DNA of 64,000 nucleotides, from the NCBI RefSeq assembly GCF_025574485.1, contig NZ_JAOBPO010000001.1:1168074-1232073 (forward strand), in the 5' to 3' direction. This DNA comes from Kordiimonas aquimaris. Its GTDB lineage: Bacteria; Pseudomonadota; Alphaproteobacteria; Sphingomonadales; Kordiimonadaceae. Of the stretch, positions 1-7,729 are shown piece by piece (within the stretch, counting starts at the first letter, position 1; each line of letters begins with the position of its first letter). The notes under the pieces were generated by a model. The model was given only the letters and a program-made list of their open reading frames with translations, had not been told where the DNA came from and did not search any database. Both the position numbers and the translations under genes were made by a program.

Positions 1-1259
1 ACAGATAATCCATCAGTTGTCACTGTAACCTTTTGAATGATGGATGAGATAAAGTTGGCGGTGTTGCCGTCTATCATTTGTGCGCTCATGTCTTTTGCCT
101 TGGTTAAATACTTCGATAGATCAGAAGTGCTGATGCTGGAGCCGGCCTCAATCGTCCATGCTTTTATGGATTGCGGGTCCATTAATAGGCCCGCAAGCCA
201 GTTGGACACTATGCCCTCTATTTTAGGTGCACTGATGCGGTGGATGCTGCCTGCAGTTTGTGGGCGATCCTGCAATATGGCTTGATTGACATAATAGCGG
301 TAACGCCTGCCTTTCTTGTTAGCGTGACTGGGTGTAAAGCCGTTACCGTTCTCGTCAAACAACAGACCTGATAGTGGGCTTTGAACTTGCCGCCTTTTCT
401 TGCGGGTTACTGTCTGCTTGTTAAGTTGGTCCTGCACTTGTTGCCATAACTTCTGATCAATGATGGCTTCATGCTGGCCTTCATGTAGCTGATCGCCGTG
501 CCTGATATGCCCGATGTAAATCGGGTTTTTGAGGAGTTTGTACAAGCTGCCGCGGCTGATGGTGTTGCCGCCTATATGATTGCCTTTTTTTGTTAACCAC
601 CGTTTGGATCGGATGCCGCGCTGTTCCAGTTCGGCCTTCAGTGCTCTTACACACCCGAGCTCCAGATATAGATTGAAGATGCAGCGTACCTGTTCAGCTT
701 CCCGATTGATGATCTTGAGACTGCGGCCGTTAGGTTCATACCCTAATGGTGGCACACCGCCCATCCACATTCCCTTCTTCTTGGAGGCTGCAATCTTGTC
801 TCGAATGCGCTCCGCTGTGACCTCACGTTCATACTGGGCAAAGGACAGCAACACGTTCAGTGTTAGCCGCCCCATAGAGGAGGTAGTGTTGAACTGCTGG
901 GTCACAGAGACGAAAGAGACGCCGTGCTTGTCGAAGACATCAACCAGCTTTGCAAAGTCGGCGAGGGAACGAGTGAGCCGGTCCACTTTATAGACCACCA
1001 CTATCTGTATATGACCGGCTTCAATGTCAGCTATTAACTGCTTGAGGGCAGGACGTTCAAGGTTGCCGCCAGACTTGCCGCCGTCCTCGTAGCGTGTAGG
1101 TGAAAGCTTCCATCCTTCGAACCGCTGCGAACCGATAAAGGCTGCGCAGGCCTCATGTTGTGCGTCCAAGCTGTTGAACTCTTGCTCAAGGCCTTCTTCC
1201 GATGACTTGCGGCAATAAACGGCGCAAGTTTTGATCTCTACTTTACTGCTGCCATCCAT
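1..1259 (-). CDS. Large serine recombinase (partial, C-terminus off the left edge)
   Basis: Site-specific DNA recombinase of the large serine (resolvase/invertase) family, expected to integrate, excise or invert DNA through a 5'-phosphoserine link. At least 419 residues are visible. The N-terminal resolvase fold has the YCRKSSEEG motif, in which Ser19 is the likely nucleophile. It also has VVYKVDRLTRS with the active-site Arg, and the E-helix around SFAQYERE near residue 140. A Recombinase domain (YEPNGRSLKI, LKNPIYIGHI) and a zinc-ribbon-like segment follow. The start ATG overlaps the stop of the DUF2924 gene by one base (TGATG), so the two are translationally coupled. The reading frame is open to base 1 with no stop. 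I cannot see whether the C-terminus is intact. Confidence 0.93.
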   Translation of the reverse strand, partial: MDGSSKVEIKTCAVYCRKSSEEGLEQEFNSLDAQHEACAAFIGSQRFEGWKLSPTRYEDGGKSGGNLERPALKQLIADIEAGHIQIVVVYKVDRLTRSLADFAKLVDVFDKHGVSFVSVTQQFNTTSSMGRLTLNVLLSFAQYEREVTAERIRDKIAASKKKGMWMGGVPPLGYEPNGRSLKIINREAEQVRCIFNLYLELGCVRALKAELEQRGIRSKRWLTKKGNHIGGNTISRGSLYKLLKNPIYIGHIRHGDQLHEGQHEAIIDQKLWQQVQDQLNKQTVTRKKRRQVQSPLSGLLFDENGNGFTPSHANKKGRRYRYYVNQAILQDRPQTAGSIHRISAPKIEGIVSNWLAGLLMDPQSIKAWTIEAGSSISTSDLSKYLTKAKDMSAQMIDGNTANFISSIIQKVTVTTDGLS

Positions 1260-1696
1260 CAGCGTGCCCTCTTGAGACCAAAGAAGGCTGGGCCAGACCA
1301 GCGGGTGCCGGTGATCAACCGCGCCACTTCACTGAGACTGCGATAGAGGGTGCCGCTGTATTCAACACCGTTCAATCGTTGTACCACCGTATAGCGTTTG
1401 CCCTTCCAGTCGCGCACATACTGTGTGCCTGGTGCATAGATGGGTGTGTCTTCCAGCCTGTAGTTAGGATTGGCATCAAAACATCTCGCCAGATGTTTGA
1501 TCTGCCGCATGGTTGTGCGATCAAGTCCGCCTTGCTGTGCTGCTTGCAGGTCCCAGGCGAGGATGTTGCGGGTTAGCTTGCATGGTGGGCCGTCAAGTGT
1601 GTCATGGCCGTATATGCTGTGCCACAGTGTTTTAGCGGCTTTATTCTTGAGCTTGTCCAACTCAGACAGGTTTAGTTTATTGATATCCGGTTCCAT
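1259..1696 (-). CDS. DUF2924 family protein
   Basis: A 145-residue protein of the DUF2924 family. These usually sit directly upstream of a large serine recombinase in alphaproteobacteria; their function is unknown, and a role as recombination accessory factor is only suspected. The family signature is clear in the second half: VRDWKGKRYTVVQ, GTLYRSLSEVARLITGT and WSGPAFFGLK. The chosen ATG has an excellent Shine-Dalgarno (AGGAGGTGA) about 8 bases upstream, so it is preferred over an in-frame GTG nine bases earlier. The stop codon overlaps the recombinase start. An N-terminal helical part (NLSELDKLKNKAAKTLW) is typical of the family. Confidence 0.9.
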   Translation of the reverse strand: MEPDINKLNLSELDKLKNKAAKTLWHSIYGHDTLDGPPCKLTRNILAWDLQAAQQGGLDRTTMRQIKHLARCFDANPNYRLEDTPIYAPGTQYVRDWKGKRYTVVQRLNGVEYSGTLYRSLSEVARLITGTRWSGPAFFGLKRAR

Positions 1697-1758
1697 CAGT
1701 GTCACCTCCTCATATGGTTCGGCGACACTGACGCTCCGTTTGCTTCGACAGTCCAGTC

Positions 1759-2202
1759 CTAATTTTGGTCAGTTGCGGATACCTCTGTGTCTTTACTTCC
1801 GTGTACCTTCCAGAGAACTTCCATAAAGGGTTTTGGTGGCTCCATAGGGTCACCGGCGTTATAGAGATCTATATACTCTTCCATCGTCATTTTTGGTGGT
1901 GCTATGAGTACGCCGTGCCCCTTATCGGCATCATCAGTTGCTATGTCATAAGTTTCAACTAGGCGCTGGTGTTCTTTGAGCGCCTTACCGCCTTTCTCAA
2001 TCGCGAGATACTGTAACCGCAGCAACAGAGCTTCAAGGACAGTCACGCGGCAGCGCTCCCCGTCAATGGTGACATAATGATGTTTTGACGCAATATCCCG
2101 CACGATGGTCTTCCGGTTCTTTGAGCCTTTGGGGCGGCCTCCAGCGTTTCGTACTTCACCGGGTTTAATCTGGCCAGATTTAGGTGGATGTTTATAAGTC
2201 AC
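1759..2202 (-). CDS. DUF5681-like protein (second copy)
   Basis: A 147-residue protein whose basic N-terminus (SGQIKPGEVRNAGGRPKGSK) resembles the DUF5681 motif found near phage and mobile-element genes. The function is unknown, and the Gly/Arg/Lys-rich start suggests nucleic acid contact. I chose a GTG start because AAGGAAG lies about 6 bases upstream. It overlaps the end of the preceding DUF5681 gene by 11 bases, as the other operon members do. A longer open frame extends upstream, but that extension is only the antisense-like shadow of the neighbouring gene. The middle contains a helical segment (TVLEALLLRLQYLAIEKGGK), and the C-terminus is acidic and not recognised. Confidence 0.75.
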   Translation of the reverse strand: MTYKHPPKSGQIKPGEVRNAGGRPKGSKNRKTIVRDIASKHHYVTIDGERCRVTVLEALLLRLQYLAIEKGGKALKEHQRLVETYDIATDDADKGHGVLIAPPKMTMEEYIDLYNAGDPMEPPKPFMEVLWKVHGSKDTEVSATDQN

Positions 2203-2686
2203 TTTCGCTTCCTTGCAATATGTCGGAATTATAGATGAAAGGATCATCTGGCGGCGGTTGATTGGGGCCACCAAGGGCTTCTGGCGGGAGGACTTCGCCG
2301 GTCTTCTCATAGTGATCGCGGAGCAACCGATAGTCCTCCAGGATGGGGTGTGACCGCAGGCGTGCAACACCAGTTTTGATCTCTGGTTGTAAGGCTTGTA
2401 GCAGGCCGTGTTTCTCGAATGTTCGAATGGCATCGACAATGTCTGCGAGCTTGCCTGAGCCGAGGGCACGGTTCACTTGTGCCTGAAGCCCGGCTTCGAA
2501 GGCTGACACTTTGCGCTTTTTGCCTTTCTCACTGACGGTAAACTCTTTGTTCAGAAGGCTGACGACATCTACCTCATCAGCTTTCTTGTCCTTGGGGCGG
2601 CCCTTGGGGTTTCCGGACTGCCCCTTTTTGAACCGATGTTGCTTAGGTGGTTTGCCGCGGCCCACGTCATAGGGTTTGCCAGTCAT
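2192..2686 (-). CDS. DUF5681 domain protein
   Basis: A 164-residue protein with a canonical DUF5681 N-terminus: VGRGKPPKQHRFKKGQSGNP followed by KGRPK. The family is common in alphaproteobacterial prophages and integrated elements and has no established function; a DNA-binding or packaging-related role is only a guess. The ATG has GGAG eight bases upstream. It overlaps the stop of the small upstream gene as ATGA, which supports this start over one seven codons earlier. Downstream its stop lies inside the next DUF5681-like gene. The two genes look like diverged tandem relatives. Confidence 0.85.
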   Translation of the reverse strand: MTGKPYDVGRGKPPKQHRFKKGQSGNPKGRPKDKKADEVDVVSLLNKEFTVSEKGKKRKVSAFEAGLQAQVNRALGSGKLADIVDAIRTFEKHGLLQALQPEIKTGVARLRSHPILEDYRLLRDHYEKTGEVLPPEALGGPNQPPPDDPFIYNSDILQGSESDL

Positions 2687-2967
2687 TGCAGAGTCTCCGA
2701 TATGCATGGGAAGTCATAGTGAGTGAGCTCTTTGGTGCTGTCACCGGGGAAGTATTCAGATATCTGCCAGTTCTGGCCGACCTCAGTAGGGACGATAACG
2801 CAGTAAATGGGCCCGCTTCGGGTAGAGCTGATGGATGGAGATTCCTCAAGTTTCAGAAGTGGATGAGCAGAGAGGTTATTGAGCATATTGCGCAATTGAT
2901 CCTGGTAACTAGCGGAAGCCGGGCAGCGTGAGCCGCCCGGTATCTGAAGCATGATTTTACGCGACAT
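2683..2967 (-). CDS. Small hypothetical protein in recombinase/methyltransferase operon
   Basis: A 94-residue protein I do not recognise. The start is supported by a strong GGAGG seven bases upstream of an ATG that lies 11 bases inside the end of the methyltransferase gene. The stop overlaps the next gene's start (ATGA). No membrane segment or signal peptide is visible. The protein has several Cys residues (positions about 14, 55 and 88) and a hydrophobic strand (GPIYCVIVPTEVG) in the middle. The tight coupling on both sides argues that it is real. An extension of 15 codons upstream is possible but lacks a ribosome site. Confidence 0.7.
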   Translation of the reverse strand: MSRKIMLQIPGGSRCPASASYQDQLRNMLNNLSAHPLLKLEESPSISSTRSGPIYCVIVPTEVGQNWQISEYFPGDSTKELTHYDFPCISETLQ

Positions 2968-4285
2968 TGGAAAGCCTCCAACTGCACTCGCTGATCGCGG
3001 CATGATCGTCAAAACTCATGCCAGTGGCGGTATTGACTGCTGATTTGCCGGTCATGGCCTGCCAGCGGCGGATGGTGACGTCGCAGTAAACAGGATCAAT
3101 CTCGATAAGCCGGGCACAACGACCAGTCTGCTCAGCCGCGAGCAACGTACTGCCTGAGCCACCAAAGGGATCAAGAACGATATGACCTTGATGCGAGCAA
3201 TCTTTTAAGGCATCGGCGATCAAGGCTGTTGGCTTAACGGTTGGGTGAAGAGCCAGATCATCCCGGTGTTCTGAGTTGATACTGTTTACACCGGCATAGT
3301 CCCACACATTGGTACGGTTGCGTCCATGCTTGCCAAGCTGGACATTGTTGATGTGTCCCGCTTTGCCGTTCTTGTAGGCGAAGATAAGCTCATGTTTTGA
3401 CCTATATAAGCTACCCATTCCCGAGTTTGTCTTATTCCAGACAATCATATTGAGCAGTTGACTGTAGGTGGCGCCTGCAGCCCCAAGGATCTCGTTCAAG
3501 TGACGCCAATCCATACAGATGTAGTGCACACTACCATCAGTGCTATAGGCAATCATATTTTGGAATATGAGCTTTAAGAAGGTGGTGAATTCCTCTTCGC
3601 TCATCTCACCGGCTGCACAGGCGAACTCGCGGTGTTTGATGGCACCTTTGCCGCAAACAAAATTATTTACTGGGACGTTGTATGGAGGGTCGGCGAAGAC
3701 AATATGAGCCTTGTCGCCTTGTAGCGGTTTCTCAAAACTGCCGCTATTACGGGCGTCGCCGCAGTAGAGGAAATGCTTGCCAAGCTGCCACATTCCGCCG
3801 GGTTCCGTGACCGCAAAATCATCGTTGCGCTCAACCAGGTCAGGTTCTGTTGGGCCTTTCTTTTTGTCACCGTCCATCAGGATTTCGAATTCGGGTTGCT
3901 CAAAACCAATAGCCTCAACTTTGACGTCGGGGATTTCGAGCATAATTTCTGAAAGCTCTACCCGAAGTACGTCGAGGTCCCACTTGCCGCCCTCAGCAAG
4001 CTTGTTATCAGCAATGCGATAAGCACGTGTCTGTGCAGGAGACAGGTGCTCTACCCGAATGATGGGGATTTTGGTGAGACCTAGCTGTTTCGCTGCCAAC
4101 CAGCGTGCGTGTCCGGCTACTATCTGGCCGTCCTTGTCGACCACGATTGGGATTACAAAGCCGAAACCATCGATTGATTTGGCCAGCATATCGATCTTGT
4201 TCTTAGGCTGTTTTCTTAAGCCTTTCTTGTAAGGGTTTAGGTTTTTGGGTTCTATGTACTCAATATGGCTATTTAGCTGCGTCAT
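2957..4285 (-). CDS. ParB-domain DNA methyltransferase (beta class)
   Basis: A 442-residue fusion. Residues 5-130 form a ParB/sulfiredoxin-like domain (VVDKDGQIVAGHARWLAAKQ). The rest is an S-adenosylmethionine-dependent DNA methyltransferase. The catalytic motif DPPYNV (199-204) precedes the AdoMet-binding FGGSGST (374-380), the permuted order of beta-class enzymes; DPPY suggests N6-adenine methylation. This architecture is frequent in alphaproteobacterial prophages and elements as an orphan methyltransferase, and no restriction endonuclease is visible next to it. The start is the ATG with GAGGA about 7 bases upstream; a further 36 codons upstream are open but look non-coding. It is the first gene of the operon that ends with the recombinase. 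Confidence 0.92.
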   Translation of the reverse strand: MTQLNSHIEYIEPKNLNPYKKGLRKQPKNKIDMLAKSIDGFGFVIPIVVDKDGQIVAGHARWLAAKQLGLTKIPIIRVEHLSPAQTRAYRIADNKLAEGGKWDLDVLRVELSEIMLEIPDVKVEAIGFEQPEFEILMDGDKKKGPTEPDLVERNDDFAVTEPGGMWQLGKHFLYCGDARNSGSFEKPLQGDKAHIVFADPPYNVPVNNFVCGKGAIKHREFACAAGEMSEEEFTTFLKLIFQNMIAYSTDGSVHYICMDWRHLNEILGAAGATYSQLLNMIVWNKTNSGMGSLYRSKHELIFAYKNGKAGHINNVQLGKHGRNRTNVWDYAGVNSINSEHRDDLALHPTVKPTALIADALKDCSHQGHIVLDPFGGSGSTLLAAEQTGRCARLIEIDPVYCDVTIRRWQAMTGKSAVNTATGMSFDDHAAISECSWRLSNVA

Positions 4286-5063
4286 AACGCTTCCTCTTTT
4301 ACAATTTAAACATGACTGTCTCCTTTCCTCTCCAGATGGAGAGTTATCCATATAGACATACGTCCTCTGTGCTGGCAGGTTCACTGTGAGCAACAGGCAA
4401 AGCTGTAGCGCTGAGATAAACCGACAGGTTCTTTCTCACAAAGAGATGAAGTCTGAACTAATCAGCCTTCTTGCGTATTAAATGGAATACTCACGACCCC
4501 ATGGCCGCGACCAGCTTATAGATCAGACCAGTTTCCCCATGGTCTTTGCCTGATCATCGTGACGATTGCGAATGCACTCCATGGTGAATCTTTAATCGCC
4601 CTAAGCCCTTACAATATGATTGTGATTGTTACATGTGTCAAAGCTGGAAACACAAGATATGCTAAAAAATAACTTTATTTCGGATAGTAGCCCCATACTA
4701 ATCTTGGACTTCACCTTCAACGGCTCCTTGGGCATCATTTACGATACATAGAATTTTACTTCCCGTGCTCACCGAGTTAATGTGACCAGGCAGCTGTCAT
4801 GTGGACAGCTGTGGGGCTTCAAAACTCCAACAAAAGCACCCAGTCCTCTATGGACCGGGTGGCGCAAAATGTCCAAGGCCGCTCGGATCCGTCTGAGTAG
4901 CCCAAAATAGCGCGCACGCATGCTTTTGTCGTGTTTTGAACACCCGGTTCGCCAGGTCGCCCCTCAATTAGCATTAGTGAGGGGCGTTTATGTCTCAGGC
5001 GTTACAAGTTTTCATCTCAATACTCATTTGTATCCAGTTCACTTCCAAGGTTGGGTTGAGCTG
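4286..5063. other. Intergenic region between mobile-element operon and PH-domain gene
   Basis: About 780 bases with no convincing gene. It must carry the promoter of the minus-strand methyltransferase operon. A 6-bp inverted repeat (CTCTCC/GGAGAG, 4328-4343) lies about 45 bases upstream of the methyltransferase start. Two stronger hairpins lie at 4791-4862. An in-frame upstream extension of the PH-domain gene (from 4920) contains no family-like residues and is not counted as coding. Confidence 0.5.
4791..4862. repeat. Two adjacent hairpins (inverted repeats)
   Basis: The first is CAGCTGTC at 4791-4798 paired with GACAGCTG at 4804-4811, an 8-bp perfect stem. The second is CACCCAGTCC paired with GGACCGGGTG at 4837-4862, a 10-bp stem with one mismatch and a 5-base loop. 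Neither is followed by a T-run on either strand, so neither is a standard terminator. They could belong to a small RNA or an attachment or replication site; nothing in the sequence decides this. Confidence 0.4.
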
Positions 5064-5474
5064 ATGGGATACATCAAAGATAGTTTAAGCGGTTCGGAAG
5101 AAATCACTTTCAAGACCAGGTTTCATTGGCTTTATTCTCTGGCTATGTGGTTGTCGCTTATGGTGCTGGGGCCATTGTTGATTGGCGTAGTCATTTTCCT
5201 GCGTATGTTCATTCGTAAGCTTACAACGGAACTTGGTGTGACAAGCCAGCGTGTGGTGTTCAAAACGGGTTGGATTGCGCGGAAGACAGAGGAAATATCA
5301 CTCACCAATATTGAAGAGATGAACCTGGAGCAGAGTATATTCGGGCGGCTGCTTGGATACGGACAACTCCGTATACGCGGTACGGGTGGTAGTTATATAC
5401 TAACCCACTCGATTGATGACCCTATGGAGTTCAGGCAAGCAGTAGGGGAAGCGAGGAGTAAGGTGGGTAGATAA
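5064..5474 (+). CDS. Bacterial PH-domain (DUF304/bPH_2) membrane protein
   Basis: A 136-residue inner-membrane protein. A hydrophobic stretch at about residues 22-47 (YSLAMWLSLMVLGPLLIGVV and on) forms one or two membrane passes. A bPH_2/DUF304 domain follows, with the typical ELGVTSQRVVFKTGWIARK and ISLTNIEEMNLEQSIFGRLL, then YGQLRIRGTGG. Members are thought to be membrane-linked pleckstrin-homology-like proteins of unclear function (YdbS/YdbT relatives). I start at the ATG giving MGYIKDS, where homology begins, rather than 144 bases upstream. It stands alone between the mobile operon and the polysaccharide locus. Confidence 0.85.
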   Translation: MGYIKDSLSGSEEITFKTRFHWLYSLAMWLSLMVLGPLLIGVVIFLRMFIRKLTTELGVTSQRVVFKTGWIARKTEEISLTNIEEMNLEQSIFGRLLGYGQLRIRGTGGSYILTHSIDDPMEFRQAVGEARSKVGR

Positions 5475-5765
5475 TTTAACTCACATTACATAAGCACGAA
5501 TGCACCTTTGTAAGGTTGGTCTCGACTCTTGATGAGTAGCTAGAATAATATAGCAGAATGTAACTGAAAAAAACAAGATGATGAGTAAAGGATAGTATCC
5601 TACAATAGTTGCTTGTTGAGGCGGCCTCAAAAACAACGCCTACAATACTAGAGTAAAGCAGCTTAACATTAATTTAAAGAGAAGATAAGCTTCTCAAGTG
5701 ACCGAATTATCAGTACAGATTTAGCTTAAAATATAATGAAAACAATGAAGCACAAGGGGACGAGA

Positions 5766-6560
5766 GTGATTAGGGTTCTTTTTATGGGGAGAAAGCGAGT
5801 GGCCGCAGATTGCTTAGCGTGGCTGCTTCAAATCCCGCAGGTTAGAGTCGTTGGAGTCATAACAGATAACCATTTAGAAAATTCTGTTACCGCCAATGTC
5901 GCGCGATCTCTTGAAATTCCGCTTTATTCGTATGAATCGGCGTATGAGGCTATTAATAACCATTCGTTAAGTTATGATTTGGGTCTTTCTATGCTTTATT
6001 GGCGGTACTTAAAAGGGTCATATTTAAATCACCCTGCTCTAGGTACTATTAATTTTCACCCTGCTCCTTTGCCTCAGTATAAGGGCGTAGGGGGGTATAA
6101 TTTGGCAATATTAAATGATGAATCTGAATGGTCTGTCACGTCTCATTTTGTTGATGAAAAGATTGATACCGGGCAGATTATTGGCGCTATCAGCTTTCCT
6201 GTAGATAAATGTAATGAAACTGCATTGTCTCTTGAGCAAAAGTCTCAAAAGGCATTGCGACGCTTATTTGAAGATACCTTGAAAGTTGTTCTAGAGGATC
6301 CAGATAACATCCAAACAAGGCCTAACGAAGGAGGCACTTATCTATCAAGGCAGCAATTAGAAGCTCTTAAAGAGATAGATGTAGACGCTAATGATTTAGA
6401 TAGGAAAGTGCGAGCTTTTTGGTTTCCTCCTTATCATGGAGCATATGTTAAGATTGCAGGAAAAAAGTACACATTAGTTAACGATGATATTCTGGAAACT
6501 CTTGCTGACCCCACTTCTAGCTCATTGTTTACTAAAGTAGTAAATTTCGTGGATAAATAA
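5766..6560 (+). CDS. Formyltransferase-family sugar N-formyltransferase
   Basis: Member of the Formyl_transf fold (methionyl-tRNA formyltransferase relatives). It is expected to transfer a formyl group from N10-formyl-tetrahydrofolate to an amino group. The catalytic Asn-His-Asp set is visible as INFHPAPLPQYKGVGG and, later, IDTGQII. The protein lacks a clear Fmt C-terminal tRNA-binding domain and sits beside an aminotransferase and a nonulosonate pathway. The substrate is therefore most likely a UDP-linked amino-deoxysugar, as for QdtF/FdtF-type enzymes, rather than tRNA. I prefer the GTG start with AAGGGGA upstream, because the first beta strand (IRVLFMG) then begins at once; an ATG 30 bases earlier is the alternative. 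The stop is 3 bases before the aminotransferase GTG. Confidence 0.82.
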   Translation: MIRVLFMGRKRVAADCLAWLLQIPQVRVVGVITDNHLENSVTANVARSLEIPLYSYESAYEAINNHSLSYDLGLSMLYWRYLKGSYLNHPALGTINFHPAPLPQYKGVGGYNLAILNDESEWSVTSHFVDEKIDTGQIIGAISFPVDKCNETALSLEQKSQKALRRLFEDTLKVVLEDPDNIQTRPNEGGTYLSRQQLEALKEIDVDANDLDRKVRAFWFPPYHGAYVKIAGKKYTLVNDDILETLADPTSSSLFTKVVNFVDK

Positions 6561-6562
6561 CT

Positions 6563-7729
6563 GTGAACACAACAATGTCCTCTTGGCCTTGCTACTCGGA
6601 AGAAGAAGCTGAGTTAGTCAAAAAAGTATTATTGTCGAATAAAGTCAATTATTGGACGGGTAATATTGGGAGAAAATTTGAGCAAGAGTTTGCGAAGTGG
6701 ACGCAAACTAATTATGCGGTAGCCTTAGCAAATGGCACAGTTGCGCTGGAAGTAGCGTTGAAGGCATTGGAAATTGGCCCAGGTGATGAGGTTATTGTGC
6801 CGCCTCGCACTTTTTTTGCGACAGTAAGTGCAGTGGTGATGACGGGCGCAAAACCTGTTTTTGCGGATATAGATGCTATTTCTCAAAATATTTCTCCGAA
6901 ATCTATTGAAACCCGTCTCACATCTAATACTAAAGCTGTTGTATGTGTGCATCTTGCTGGATGGCCTTGTGATATGGACGCCATTAAAGCTATCTGTCAA
7001 CCGACTGGAGTGAGAATTATTGAAGATTGCGCTCAAGCGCATGGCGCAAAATACAAGAATCAACCTGTTGGTGGATTGGGTGATATAGCGGCTTGGTCAT
7101 TCTGCCAGGATAAAATCATGACGACAGCTGGAGAAGGCGGAATGGTTACAACCAATGATGAAAAACTTTATAAAGCCATGTGGGAGTACAAAGACCATGG
7201 AAAATCTTATGATAAGGTCAGTGCGAAGGCACTAGACGCCGGTTTTCGTTGGCTACATGACAGTTTTGGTAGTAATTATCGAATGACCGAAATTCAGGCT
7301 GTCGTAGGTTTGTATCAACTCAAACAGGTTAACTCTTGGGTCGAAAGGCGACGCATGATTGCCGCAGCATATGCTCAGGTTATTGATAGGTATGATTTTA
7401 TTGACTACGGACAGCCTCCTAATTCTAGTTATCACTCGCATTATCGGTTTTATGCTCGTTGGAAGCATCAGTTTATAACTAGGGATGATTTTGTCTCCCG
7501 CTGCGTAGAGATCGAATTGCCAGCTTTTCAGGGCTCCTGTCCTGAAGTATACCTTGAAAAAGCCTGTGAAGCACAATCTTTTGGCCCTAGCTCGCGGCTA
7601 CCAGTCGCTCGTTTAATTGGAGAAGAAAGTGTGATGTTGCTTACGCACCCAAGTCTAACGGATGATGAGGTGAAAAGCCTCAGTTCACGGCTGGATAGTG
7701 TATTGGCTGAAATTGAAAGTAATTCATGA
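6563..7729 (+). CDS. DegT/DnrJ/EryC1/StrS sugar aminotransferase
   Basis: A 388-residue PLP-dependent aminotransferase that converts a keto sugar nucleotide to an amino sugar. The PLP-contacting EDCAQAHGAKY (154-164) and the Schiff-base lysine Lys184 (SFCQDKIMTTAGEGG) are present, as is the N-terminal NGTVALEVAL. Given the CapD-type 4,6-dehydratase immediately downstream (ATGA overlap), the natural substrate is a UDP-4-keto-6-deoxy-N-acetylhexosamine, giving a 4-amino sugar as in PglE/LegC chemistry. The start is GTG, three bases after the formyltransferase stop; an ATG four codons in is also possible. Exact stereochemistry cannot be read from the sequence. Confidence 0.93.
   Translation: MNTTMSSWPCYSEEEAELVKKVLLSNKVNYWTGNIGRKFEQEFAKWTQTNYAVALANGTVALEVALKALEIGPGDEVIVPPRTFFATVSAVVMTGAKPVFADIDAISQNISPKSIETRLTSNTKAVVCVHLAGWPCDMDAIKAICQPTGVRIIEDCAQAHGAKYKNQPVGGLGDIAAWSFCQDKIMTTAGEGGMVTTNDEKLYKAMWEYKDHGKSYDKVSAKALDAGFRWLHDSFGSNYRMTEIQAVVGLYQLKQVNSWVERRRMIAAAYAQVIDRYDFIDYGQPPNSSYHSHYRFYARWKHQFITRDDFVSRCVEIELPAFQGSCPEVYLEKACEAQSFGPSSRLPVARLIGEESVMLLTHPSLTDDEVKSLSSRLDSVLAEIESNS

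Noticed and set aside
580..993. Plus-strand 137-codon open frame
   Set aside because: Lies antisense to the serine recombinase, whose minus-strand frame shows all family motifs; the plus frame has no recognisable content.
1759..2469. 236-residue reading of the second DUF5681-like gene
   Set aside because: The N-terminal 89 codons overlap the upstream DUF5681 gene in another frame; a GTG with a good ribosome site at 2202 gives the family-like start.
4837..4862. Hairpin as tRNA or rho-independent terminator
   Set aside because: No cloverleaf or CCA end is visible and no T-run follows the stem on either strand.
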